From: Trichobilharzia szidati | Lineage: Eukaryota > Platyhelminthes > Trematoda > Strigeidida > Schistosomatidae | Assembly (NCBI GenBank): GCA_944472155.2 | Contig: OX235279.1 | Location: forward strand, 144,246,920 to 144,310,919 | Length of the DNA stretch: 64,000 nucleotides | Reading direction: 5' to 3' | Made by a program: the position numbers and the translations under genes | The notes under the pieces: model-generated | Database searches by the model: none | What the model was told of the DNA's origin: nothing | Seen by the model: the letters and a program-made list of their open reading frames with translations, nothing else | Shown: piece by piece, positions 39,201-52,159 of the stretch | How the letters are laid out: the number at the start of each line of letters is the position of its first letter | Position numbering within the stretch: the stretch's first letter is position 1

Positions 39201-42200
39201 ACCTATGCAATTGAACTCACAGTCATTACATGATATTTGGTAAATTGTATGATTTTTCTTAATTGGATCTATTGAGTCCTTAAGCGGACAAAGTTTGTCT
39301 CTGAGAGAGTTGGTTGTTGGTTTAAATGCCACCCTAATTCCAGAGTCATTGAGAATGCTACGTTAGGCCTTTGACGTTAGTTTTTTATACGGCAGTTCTA
39401 CAGAAGCTTTGAATTCCATATTACTTATATTATTTTATTACTAATCTTATTTTTTCTATGGGTCTTTATACATTTCTGAACAAATTCTAGTCGGTAGTTA
39501 ATCACTAGCAATATTTCCTTTATTTGTTTGATTTCATTATCAAAATTTTCTGGCTTACTAGTTAGGCTCTTGGCCCGATTATATAGACATTTAACGACAC
39601 CTCTATCCTTACCGATTCTGGATAAGATGAATTAAAGTTGAAGTATTTATTAGAAAGTGTCGGTTTCCTATAAATATTAGGTATCTAACCCACCATCTTG
39701 TTGTCGTTTTATTTTATAATCTAGCATGGCCAAGATTCGGAAAAAAACTCAGTCGTTGCGTTGCATTCACTTGCATATAATCACACAATAGAGTGGGGAG
39801 AGGGTGAAAATATTAAAGACTAATATATAGTTAGGTGGAAAGACAAGGAGATTAATCACTGAATCTTTGTTTATCGATTCAACACCGCACACATGTAATC
39901 GAAATGACGCAATGGGTAAGAGAGAGGGAGGGAGAGAGAAATACATATATACAGCAAATCATAAATCAAAAAAAAGGAAAGTCAAAAGTCAGAGGAAATT
40001 TAACAAGTAAGATATGTCACAAAATGATAACAAGACAAGAAACCCACCATAAAAATGCTCAAATTACGAATTCTTTGCAGATGTGAAGTACCAATGCATT
40101 TCACTAAAGCAGCATAACGACTTGAAATCAAACTAATTGTGTTTCGTTTGTTTTTTGAGAAAAAAGAAACAAAAAGAAAATGGAACACACACACAATAAA
40201 TGTATAAATAGATTTGAAATACTACAGAGTAAATACTACGAAATTATCGGACGATTACACTAGCAAAATTTATATTTAATTCAATTTTGACTCTCTCGTT
40301 GATTGACTGAACCGAAATGTTTGGCCTGTATTGACGTGTCGCCTCCTTGTGCGGATGTTTCGAAGATGTCTAAGGATTTCACCTGAAGTAATTTGTTGAA
40401 GGATGACCAGCAGTGGAATCCAGGACAACGCGTATTTCTTCCTATTTGGGACTCGTCAGTTAGCGGATGCACCAGCATTCAAATAGTGAATGATGGTGTC
40501 CCCCACTGAGGCTCGGACACAGTACCCATCGTTTCAGACGCCGATCATTTCGGGTCAATCAACCAACGGGAAAATAAAAGCGAAATTAAAGATAAGTATT
40601 AACTGGAGGTGGTTTAAAATAAATAAAAAAATTGGTGTAGATGCCTTCAAACACTATATTCACCTTAAGTGTAATATAGCAATGTTCTTTTGCTTCAACA
40701 CTTTCCACGGTTTATTTTTGAATCTAGTGGATTGATATCAGTTAGAGGATTACTGAAAATCAAGGACTGCTGTTTCGTCATAGTTTGGGACTCATAGATA
40801 GTATGCAGTCACTACAGGGGTTCGAACCCAGGGCCTTCCGGTTATAAGGGCAGTAGTTTTCCAAATATACACACACACACGCAAAGTGCCAACATCTGTA
40901 CTAAGCTAACAGATAAAAATAACCTTCATATTGTCAATGCCTTTGAAATCACACACATAGTTGTATGCAATATTCAAGAAAACAATATCCATCAAGATGT
41001 CAGCAACTATTAGAAATAAAGGGCGAGTTGTATCCTTTTATTATGTAAAGGCAATTAAGTCGTTGACTATCTAGCTCGCCTTGTAATCGAGTGGTCCTGG
41101 GTTCGAACCCCCCTAGTGCGTTCGTAGTGTCAATGTGTCCAAAATTTGGGACGAAAAGGTTGTTCAGTACTTTGTGGTTTTCCAACGATCCTCCGACTAA
41201 TATCAATTCGTGGTCAAACACAAGATAAATCAAACCCCTCAAACTAACTCATGTAAACTTAACAAACTAGATTAATGCTAACCCCGAAGCCATTATTTTG
41301 CAGGTCCCAGTCTACTCTGCATACCTAAATCTAAACAACCAAAGTATCCATTTACTAAGCTTAAGAATAAATCCATCTGGTCAGTTTAACTGGTTTCTGA
41401 TTGCATGATAACACTTAGGCTAACAGGCGGAAACAACAGTGCTTAAGCAGTCTAAAACTCATGCATAAAGGAGAGAAGAAAACACTCTTTTTTTCTGTGT
41501 TTGACTTACCTTTGAAAATCGACAGACTTGGTATCTATTTCCATTGGTACGATAGAGGCACACTGAAGGTATAACTGTTTGTTTTGATAAGAAGAGTGAA
41601 AAATAGAACGAAAAGAGACAAAAATAGAGAGAGAAAAACAAAGTATTAATACTCAGTGATGAACGAGATGCTCACTAACTAGAAAATAGATCTTCAGTTT
41701 TTTGACACCGTTAGAAAGATAGGTGGAGTAACATTTGACAGTTCAAGCCTGAAATCAGTGTGCAGAAAAAGTTTATTCAATGTCTCATCCTGTCTTGTGC
41801 TTAAACGTCTTCATACAGTGCGACTGTCGAAAAAAACAAGTGTCAATATTTACTAGCTCGGTGGCACTAGTAGCCTGAATGAAAGAATTTCAACGCAACG
41901 AACTCTGTACAGAAACGCTACAATTCAGGTTGCCACGCTCCAAGTGTAGATAAAGGAGAGAAAAGTAGATTTAAAACAAGCCTGATAATCAAAATTATCA
42001 GGGAGAAGAATAGTAACATGGTAGAACATGACGGTTAAATGGATACAGAGGGGGTCACAGAGTATGGATGCATCTGCGCCACCAAGAAAAATTTTGAAAC
42101 ATATAACTAATGGTCTCCAGCAATTGGTGCTTAGAATCCCGAGGACTCCAACCAGGAAGTCTACATCTTCCTACATGACTGGTTCAAACTAACTGTTAAA

Positions 42201-45200
42201 GATTTCATGGATTGATTCCATGTTTTCGTTTGACCACCACTAGTTCTTTTCTTGGCATTCCCTTCACAGCCAAACATCGCAAAAGTACCTCTAGGTAGAC
42301 GGAATCGAATTCCGCCTTCATGTTAAGAAATATGGCAATTGTTGGACGCCAGTAAGTATGCCTATGTTCTAGAATCTGTCGAAGGGTGGAGATATGATGA
42401 GTACACACTCTACCCGGTTTTGTCGCATTTGTATCTCCTGAGCACTACTAAATCTACCCATGATTATTGAGTCTAGGAATTTAGATATCATACATCCCTT
42501 TGTGGCTCAAACCAAGAGTAGAAGGCTTGATGGACAGATGTAAGATTATGGTTTCATCACCGCTGAGTCTTTTCCAGCCTAATCCTATATCGACTAACAT
42601 TGTCCACCGATGACGGCAATAGCTCGAAATGTGCATCACGTGTTCTAGTCACTTAAATCGCTTCACCTTCACAGACTCATCTATCGACTTACCTTCTTCA
42701 TGTAACACTCGGCGCCTAACCTCAACATTACCCACCGTATAAACCATTTAACACGTGGTGGAATCCAATGGAATCCAAGATGCGCGTTTCATCTTTATTT
42801 GGCATTCATAAGATGGATGTACCTGCTTCTTAAGTAGTTGATTTCCTACAATGAGGTTCACAACGTGAAATTCTATATAAATCACACAATCTTTTATGCA
42901 TCCAACATTATTCACCTAATCTTAAACAACGTACTGAAGGTTTAAAGCAATGAATTAATATTGTCTGCTGTCAGATTATATCCTTAGCCTGCAGTTTAAT
43001 AAAGGCATCTTTTAGTTTTTCGCTTAAGGCGTGCAGCTTTTACAAAACGCCACAGCCAATTATGCATAAACTGCTGACTAGATTACATTTAGAGTTGGTG
43101 GTGACTCAAGATGAAGTGAAAATTTAAGTCACAGTAGGCCTGCCAACCCAAATTATGTGTTTAAAAAGTCCCGGCTTCGAATCCCAGTGGGGATTTACTG
43201 ATGAAGAGTCCCAGACTGGGCTGACGAAATAGTTGTCCAGTACTCCCAGGTCTTCCAGTGGTTTTCTAACCGATATCAGCCCATGGTGAACTCCTGTAAT
43301 CGATCGAATCCCAGCAAAAATCAACTCTTGTATTGTTTAAAGTGTTGAAAGTGCTAAGCAGTATAAAATTTAAACTTTGCGTATTATCCAACCTGACGCC
43401 TTCTTTTCAAACACAGTAAAATGTTCTTTAAATTGAGTACGATGGAGTTAAAAGACGACGAACATATGCCGACTTTTTATTCCCTTTGCCGTATTAGTCT
43501 AGATATTGAACCTTTAACCAGTGAATCCCATGTTTAAATTCAACTTCACATACTACAATTTGCGTAGTCAGGTTTTTGTAGAGGTATGGCTCACTAGTCT
43601 ACGAGGTCGACTTATAACAACCGGGTTACAAGCACAAACATCACTATATCTACCAAGGTTCTAGCGGCCAAGTCGCATCATTAACCAGCACACATTACGT
43701 ATGGCTAGTTGTCAAGTGTGTGGAAATGCAAGTGATTGTTGAGTAACACTTCAGTGTCCTGATTTGTAGTCATGCTGTATCGTTGTTGGGTAATGTTTTA
43801 TGGTGAAAAAGGCAGAAAAAATTCATTTTCAGAGAGAGTTCATATAAGTGTGTTCTACCGGCCTAGACGATTTCTTCTTCACTTCTTCATTGCTTGAATT
43901 GCGAGCGGAATATTGGTTGATAGCTTTGAAGTTTCAGTAGCTATAGTGTTGTTTAACAGCGGTGGGAGTTGCCAGTCTCACACCCGATCTTCCCTCTTTT
44001 TCGGGCTTACTATCAGCTGGCAAACTAGGCGACGTTTAGGAGTGGGGATCCAGCCCCGAACAACTTGCGTGGTTGGTAAGCACTCTCTACCACTGGACTG
44101 TCGATGGACGATCCTAATAGTTAGTTTATATAATCATTAGCAGTGCTTGAAGGATTTCAACCACATTTATTTACTTGCGTGAAGTGATAGAACATGTTGA
44201 CCACTTCACCTATTTGGGAAGTTGTATCAGCACCAACGGATTGATTGGTGACGAAATCACAGCACGGATCCAGAAAGCTCGGGCTGCTTTCGCTAACTTA
44301 CACCATCTCTGGCGTAGGCGTGACATCCGGCTGTCAACCAAGGGACGTGTATACTGCTCATCAGTTCGCTCCGTCCTTCTCTATGGCGGTGAGACGTGGC
44401 CATTGAGAGCGGAAGACATGAAGAGATTGTCTGTTTTTGACCACAGATGTTTACGATCTCTTTCTCACATTAGGTGGTATAATAAGGTAAGTAATGTTGA
44501 CGTTAGGCGTAGAGTGTTGGGCAAAGAGGGAAAATCACTCGAAGAGGCTATGAAGTTACATAGATTGAGATGGTTAGGTAACGTGCTGCGCATGCCTGAC
44601 CATCGTCTCCCCCGACGGGCATTACTAGCTGATATAGGTGCAGGCTGGAAAAGAGTAAGCGGTGGCCAAACAAAAACATGGCATCAATCCATGAAATCCC
44701 TGACAGTTAAACTGAGTCAGGTGGGGAGGGAGATGCAGACTTCCGGGTTGGGGCCCTCGGGACTCTAAGAATCAATGGCTGGAGACAATAGGTGACATGG
44801 CTCAAAATCGTTGTCAATGGCGCAGATGTATTCAGTCTCTTTAACCTTCATATTCCTTTCTACCATTACTCATTCTGTTTCAATCTTATACTTATCTAAA
44901 TTCTATTGATTCTCTTCTCTCCTTTTCCCGTCTACCTTTGTGTGCTCTTTGGAACGTGGCAACTCGAACTGCTGCACTTCGGTGCCAAGTTCTATGTTGA
45001 ATCCAGACAGACAGACAGCGTACAACTAACTATGTGAAAAACACAGACGCTTAACAACACATGCATACACATACAAGGAGTATAACATGCAGCACAAACT
45101 TGTCACATGACCGTGGAACTGCTTAATGGGCTAAAAGATGAAACTATGTCTAAGTTTATCCTCTACGTCATAGGTCTGAAAACATTCCTTCTTTTGTTGA

Positions 45201-47467
45201 ATAAGCAAGTAACTTTCTTGATTGAATTACTTTCAAACATGAGGTCAAAACGTTAAACCAGGATGATCACGCTCACAATTAGTCAGCCGGCATTACCACA
45301 TATAATGCTATGAATGTAGAGCGCTAGTGTGGCATGTGCTACTGACAGGATTTATCAGTAGTATACAAACGCGGATCGATAGGAATTAGCCACAAACGAA
45401 AACAATTTAAGACAATGGCTGTCGAGGTAGAAGTGTTTATTCTTCAAATCTGGATCTACTTTACGTTGTGGTGAAGATATAATTGCATTGGACAACTTCT
45501 CGTCTCAAGCTCTAACCTTGGGCCAATTGCCAGCCAATCAGAACAGTTTACTGTTCGCTGGCCTAGTCAACTTTTAATGTGCTTAAAATGTATAAATATG
45601 GTATTTTCCCTTCATAAAAAGTCCGTCACCAAGTCTCCTGTCTTCTTACTTTACACTAGTACATTAAATATATGTTTTATAATTCATACACTTGACAATA
45701 CATATTGATATTATCAGAAAAATGTCTTACTTACCCATTGATTAAACGGTGTAAATGTTGATGTTACAGCCTTCAGTGCTTCTTGTGCAGCTATACCGCC
45801 AAAAACGGCACACAATGGAGCTAACTGTCCCTGACTAGCAGAAGATAAACGTTTAGCTAAAGACTCATCAATTTTAACATCCTATGTGATAAAAATGAAG
45901 AAAAGAAAATGTAATGTGTCATCCAGTAGATAATACTGTATCATTTTGTCGTATATTAAATAAACCAGATGAGTCCATTATGGATAAGATTTTATTTTGA
46001 TAAAGTGTCACACAGTGTTGTACAGTAATATTAACTGATGACGTTTCGAGCATAAACTATTGCTCATAATCATATCAAGTTGAGTAGGTATTATCTCCCC
46101 AGTTCGAATTTCAGTTATAGAATAAGATTATGTAAGACAGAATAATCAGATCAACATTAGTAGTGATTTTCAGAATCTGAAAGATAATTAAAAGTCAATA
46201 CATGGGTGCCACTATAAACGATTTTGAGCCATGTCAACTTATAGTGCCCCCCTACCACACAGTCTACACCTCCGTGCGCGGCTAATAAGAAACAGCCAAA
46301 TATAACATCGATTAGTACTATGTTTTCGTCTGACGTAACACATGTCTATAGCCATCTCAACTGATACGGCTTCACAACCCTACCGTTCAACTTTCCCTCT
46401 TTAATCAACACACTGTTTGCCTGATTTCAATATTACTGACTATATTCCACTATCCAACATAAGGAATTTAACAATACTTTGAGATAAACAGCAAAGTTTT
46501 ACTCCATTTAAGCAGTAAATGCTATCTACATAATACAGGAAGTGTTATGATACTAGTTACAGAGAAAACAGACTTAATTAATTTGGTTCCAAAATTCAAT
46601 ATTATTTAACTAGCCAGCTAACTAAAGGTTGAAGTCACGCATACAGTGTTATTCCAGCCGAGATAATGATGACCTCTCAATAATAACAATACATCAACGG
46701 AAATGATTACAGAACACTGAGTCATTGAGTCACACTTCCTCAATATATATATATATATATATACTTCTAGGTGGTAAGATAGTTAATTCGCAAGCAAGTA
46801 AAAGTAAGCGCTGAGAATTCAACTGAAACACGAAACAAAGAATGAAAATGGGATCATTGAGGAAACTACAGACTTCCATTAATGATAGCCCAAAAACGGA
46901 AAACTGAGAACTTTACTCAATATAGGTTAAGACGAATTGCAGTGGTATAAGTGCACGTAAACATTTCCTTCCATGGATTCCTATATATATATATATATAT
47001 TCTTGCTGTTATATTTCCGAACAACATCATGCGTGGTTAAGTAAAGGGGAAATAAAATCCATTCCAAGCCCTATTCTATCTCATCTCGTGGATACAGAAC
47101 ACAAGATTGATGTTAACGAGGCTTTTAAAGTCATCTACCGCATAATAACTTATCTTAACTTCACCTTAAGAGTTCGTCTACTACATATTGCTGAGGCCGT
47201 TGGGATCCACATTAAGAAACCTAACATATTCATCAAAAGGAAGCTGGTTCAGACAATGTCCTCACCTTGGCCATCAAGGGTTTAATGATCCTCAATTTGT
47301 TGTGGAAATCTCATTAATTTTATTTGATATTCTATTTGCTATTACATTTTATGCTTATTATAATTTATGCATTTTTCGTGAACTGTAATTCCATTGATCT
47401 TACTTAACAAGTCGATAGTATTTAAAAACACCAATGTTGTTAATGACGACTATTCTAGAATATCCTT

Positions 47468-47516
<49 letters not shown>

Positions 47517-50500
47517 GTAGTGCCAGAAGAGGAAATTATTGAAAACGATAGTCTTTGCTCAATTTTTTTATAATTGTTAAAATTAGTGAAATTATCCCGG
47601 TTTCTGAGTTTTTTCTTATGATCAACGACCATTTGTAACCCATCTCAGCTAGGAAGTGTCAACGTAGACTGGTCAACAAAGTTAAGGAATAGTAATGAAG
47701 AAGTGCGAACCCATACTACTCGTTCGATAACGGGACCCAGCATTATTATCATAGCATCACTATGAACGCTGTACACGAAATGAGGAGATAATCTAATCCC
47801 AACCTCGTTTTTTTTTTAATTATCATAATAATAATAATAATTTGCTTTATTCCAAAACAGTACTTGTGATACAGAATGGAATTCTCAGCATTTTTACTAC
47901 AGTATTGCATCCAGTTAGTACATTGTCAATAAATAGAATTCTACATAGATTGAGGAAACCACAGTTCATTATTACAACAATACATTGGCATGTTCAGTAG
48001 CAAAGGTAAAGCTGAAACAGTGTTTGAAGGTGTTAGAAGAGTGGGAGCAGTCTTATTAACTGGCGTAAGCGAAAGAAAGAGACAAATCAGCACATAACGG
48101 AAAAAGAAGAGAGAGAAAAGGAACAGAAAGAAAGGAAATGTTGAACCTATTGATGAAGTGGGTTGGAAAGATGAGATCCAGTTGTACTAATGACTATTTA
48201 ATGAATTATAGGTGTCACGCCTAATGCTTTCTTTATCACACAGAACGCGAGCTAAGTAGGATATGGTTGAGTTTTTGTACTTGCTGGTGCGAGCATATAG
48301 TTTTCTATATTGGCTTCTGGTTTTACCTGATGAGATGCAAGGGGAGAGTTGTGAGTGAAGAAGGTGGTGTGAGTTAGATAAAATGGACTTGGCCCATTTT
48401 TCACATGAGTCCATGTGCCTGTCAACCAAAATATTAACAGGCTGGTTAAGTGACACGTTGCTTACTCTGCTGACAACATTTAACATCCTGCGTAATATGT
48501 TATAGTCTTTCTTCAGTAGCCCAGGAAAAACTAAGGGGGAACAATAGAGAATAATAGGCAGGATGCGAGAATTAACGAATTGTAGGAGTAGGGGTTGGGT
48601 AATACCAGAATGTTTTAACTTCTTAATGTAGAAGGCAAGACGGAATATTTTCTTAGAAATTGCTAAGATATGAGACGACCAGGAGAGATCAGCAGATAGA
48701 ATGACACCTAGGTATTTAATTTCCGATTTAGTTTCTATTTCAGTGCCGTCTATTTTGCATACCTCGTGAGAGCCAAACAGTTTGTTTAGGTCGGATTTAT
48801 GCCTAAAGGTGAAATTGACTGTTTGGCATTTGGAAGGGTTTAGAGTAAGACCATTTTCCTTGGACCACTGGTTGATTTCTGACAGAAAGCCATTAAGTTT
48901 AGAGCAGTCGCTTTGACATTTGATAGGCAAAGATACAGACAGATCATCAGCGTATCTGACAAAATTAATGTCATTTGAAGATGGTAAGTCATGTAGAAAG
49001 AAGGAAAAGAGAAGTGGGGAGAGTACAGCGCCTTGGGGGACTCCGGCTTCAGTGAGTGCAGGAGAGGATGATTTACCTTTGTATACGGTGTACTGCTTTC
49101 TGTTAGAGAAGTAGGAATGCAACCAGTTAGTGACCCAGGACTCAGGTTTCGTCAAAGAGGGCTTATTTAGAAGGAGACATCTAGGAACAGAGTCGAAAGC
49201 AGAAGTGAAGTCAAGAAACGTGCAGCGGACGTATTTAGCACCTTTATCTAATGATGAGACGATGTTGTTGTGTAAGACAGCTGCAGCGTCTAATGTACTC
49301 CTACCCTGTCTAGATGATGTGTTGATGGCTCGTTAGGATTATGTTTAGAGTTTGGTTTTGGGTGTTTTATTCCTTTGTATCTGTATTTTTCTAGTAAATC
49401 AACGGCATTTTGTATGTGAAAAACACTGGTTATTTTGACTGATCGACTCAAAGTCAGTCGTACTTTTGCATTTCTTCGGTCGCTATTGCTAAACTTTGCT
49501 GACTGGCCGATACAATGCAGTATAAAAGCCATGTATTAATTTTGATGATTTCCTAAGTTATTTTACATACTTTCACAGACATGACCAAGAGTCGAAGAAA
49601 TAAAGTTGCAAAGAAAAATAGGTTCACGCAGTGGTTAAGTGGCAACAAGTCTAGTTTTATACCAAATAGTTTATACTCCATTGAAGACTGCTCAACTCGA
49701 AAATAAAAAACAGTCATCTACCACCTTCGCTTACTTCTCTATCAGTGTTTGTCCAGCTGATATTAACCTATGTGTGTTATATATCCCTAGTTTTGTAATT
49801 ATATTCCCTTAATTCCGTATTAATAGGAAAATCTATATTAAACATCGTCTGATCTTGTCTTTTTCAAATTATTATTGTTATCATTCCCTCGGGTTCATAA
49901 TGAAACGTGGGACTTCGACAGTACATCTCCATTTTTACTGTTCTCTGAAGTCCTCTCTAGCTCGTCCCATGACTTCCCATAAGCTCCCATCTCCTCTTCA
50001 TACGATCTCCACAATAGCAAACTCAGACGCCCAACTTGTCATTTCCCATTTGGGCTCCACAAATTTGAGGACTTAACCCCCGACCTCACCCGACGGTCTC
50101 TTCAGCGTGCGTGCGATCCATCTCCATTTACTTCAGTGCACTTTTTGAGCAGTAGGTAATTGGTTGGTTCGTTTCTAGAGTTTCTTGTTGTTAATCCTTT
50201 CTGGCCATCTGATCTTCACTGTTGAGCCAGCGAAGGCAGCTGTTGACAAAAGCTCGCTGTTGCCTGGTGTGAATGCTTTCCATGACGTGCAGTGTAAGTT
50301 TCTGACCCATATAGAAGTGACTGACTGATTGACTTAACATTGGTGTTGAAAATCCAAATTTTGTTGTATATGCTGAGTCGGAGTTCAGAAGATTGTCACA
50401 CTGATTTCAGGGCTGAAGGTCCGCCTTGCTTTTCCGATCGTGATTTTGACATTATCATCCGTCCCACATGTAGCTGAAACGATGTTACCTAGATAAGTCA

Positions 50501-52112
50501 AGGAGGCGACCTGTTTCAAATTTCTCCCGTTGAGAGTGACTGATGTATATTGTTGTTGGTTGGTTGCTTTCATCACCTCATTCTTCTGTACGTTTACTTG
50601 TAGTCCTGTCTTCGCTGCTTCTTCTAACAGTTTTTAGTTTTCGCCTGTAGGTCTTTGAGTTTGTGTGACATTAGACAAATCAAAGACTGCCTCTGCTTAA
50701 TGATCCTGGATCGAAATTTAGTCACTTGATTGGTTTCTACTATTTTAAATGTCTCTGTATACATATTGTATGGCATTATTATGATTACTATTTCGCACTG
50801 TTGATCCGAGACAGTAAAGACCTCTCTACTCAAATGTCCGCCTTCTTCCTTTCTTCTATGTGTCATGTGTCAGCAGTATCGCGTTTTGATGGTTATCGTT
50901 GAGAATACTGATAAGAGCAATAGACATGCAAATCTACTAGTTGTATTGACGGTCATATGAATATGATAAGTACTGCCTTTGAAAATAAGCCTAAATGAAA
51001 TACCCATACATAGTAATGAAACATCACTAGAATATTTGTGCTCTTAGGATAAAACATTGATATAAGTATAAAACTTGGGCACTGTGGTACAGTATAACTC
51101 CATTATGTATAAGATTTTATTTTGATTAATCACACAGTGTTGTACAGTTATATTAACTGATGACGTTTCGAGCACAAACTATTGCTCATAATCATATCAA
51201 GTTACTCACACAACTTTTTTCCTTTCATTTATATACATCTGAGGCCCTACGTAGGATTCTCAATAAAGCAGGAATTAGGGTGGCATTGAAACCTACAAAC
51301 TCACTAAGAGACAAGCTTTGTAGGTTGAAAGACCCGGTGGACCCAATTAAACAAAATAATATAATTTACAAAATACCTTGCAATGACTGTGACTTAGGTC
51401 AACTACATAGGTCAAACTAGTAGGTCGGGGATAGTCAGATTATCAGAACATAAGAATTTAGCTAAGGGAAGAATGGTTGACCCTGAAAAGATAAGCAATT
51501 TAGAAAAAAGCTCAGCTATTGCACTTCACGCATTAACAAACAACCACACAATAGGGTGGGATAGGGTTAAAATTCTAAAAAGTAATATAGGTAGGTGGAG
51601 AGAGAGGTTGATTACGGAATCCTTATTCATCGAGTCTACACCCAACACATGCAACAGAAATGACTCAATGCAAATACCAGAAATATGGAAGATATTATTA
51701 CCGTCGGTCAAATCAGAAGAGGATAATAAATAATCTTAAAATTCTATTTCAATTCAAACACATCACAACATTCGAACAAGTTATTTATTTTGACTATAAA
51801 AACACTCGTCTTATTTCCCATCTGATTCTAAGTGATCAATAACACTCGTATTATTATTTCTGAATGTACATTATCTCATATTGAATTTTATTCCAATATC
51901 TAATCGATTCCACACATGTATATAAATGAAAGGAAAGAAGTTGTGTGAGTAACTTGACATGATTATGAGCAATAGTTTGTGCCCGAAAAGTCATCAGTTA
52001 ATATAACTGTACAACACTGTGTGACGTTATCAAAATAAAATCTTATCCATGATAAGATAAAACATTTTGGGTGAACGTTCTACAACTAACTTAAAACAAA
52101 AGTGAATATCAA

Positions 52113-52159
<47 letters not shown>

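Noticed and set aside
41459..41641. Minus frame reading [10 protein letters not shown], resembling the E1 RYDxQ motif
   Set aside because: Splice phase from exon E supports the overlapping frame [15 protein letters not shown], which continues the E1 alignment better.
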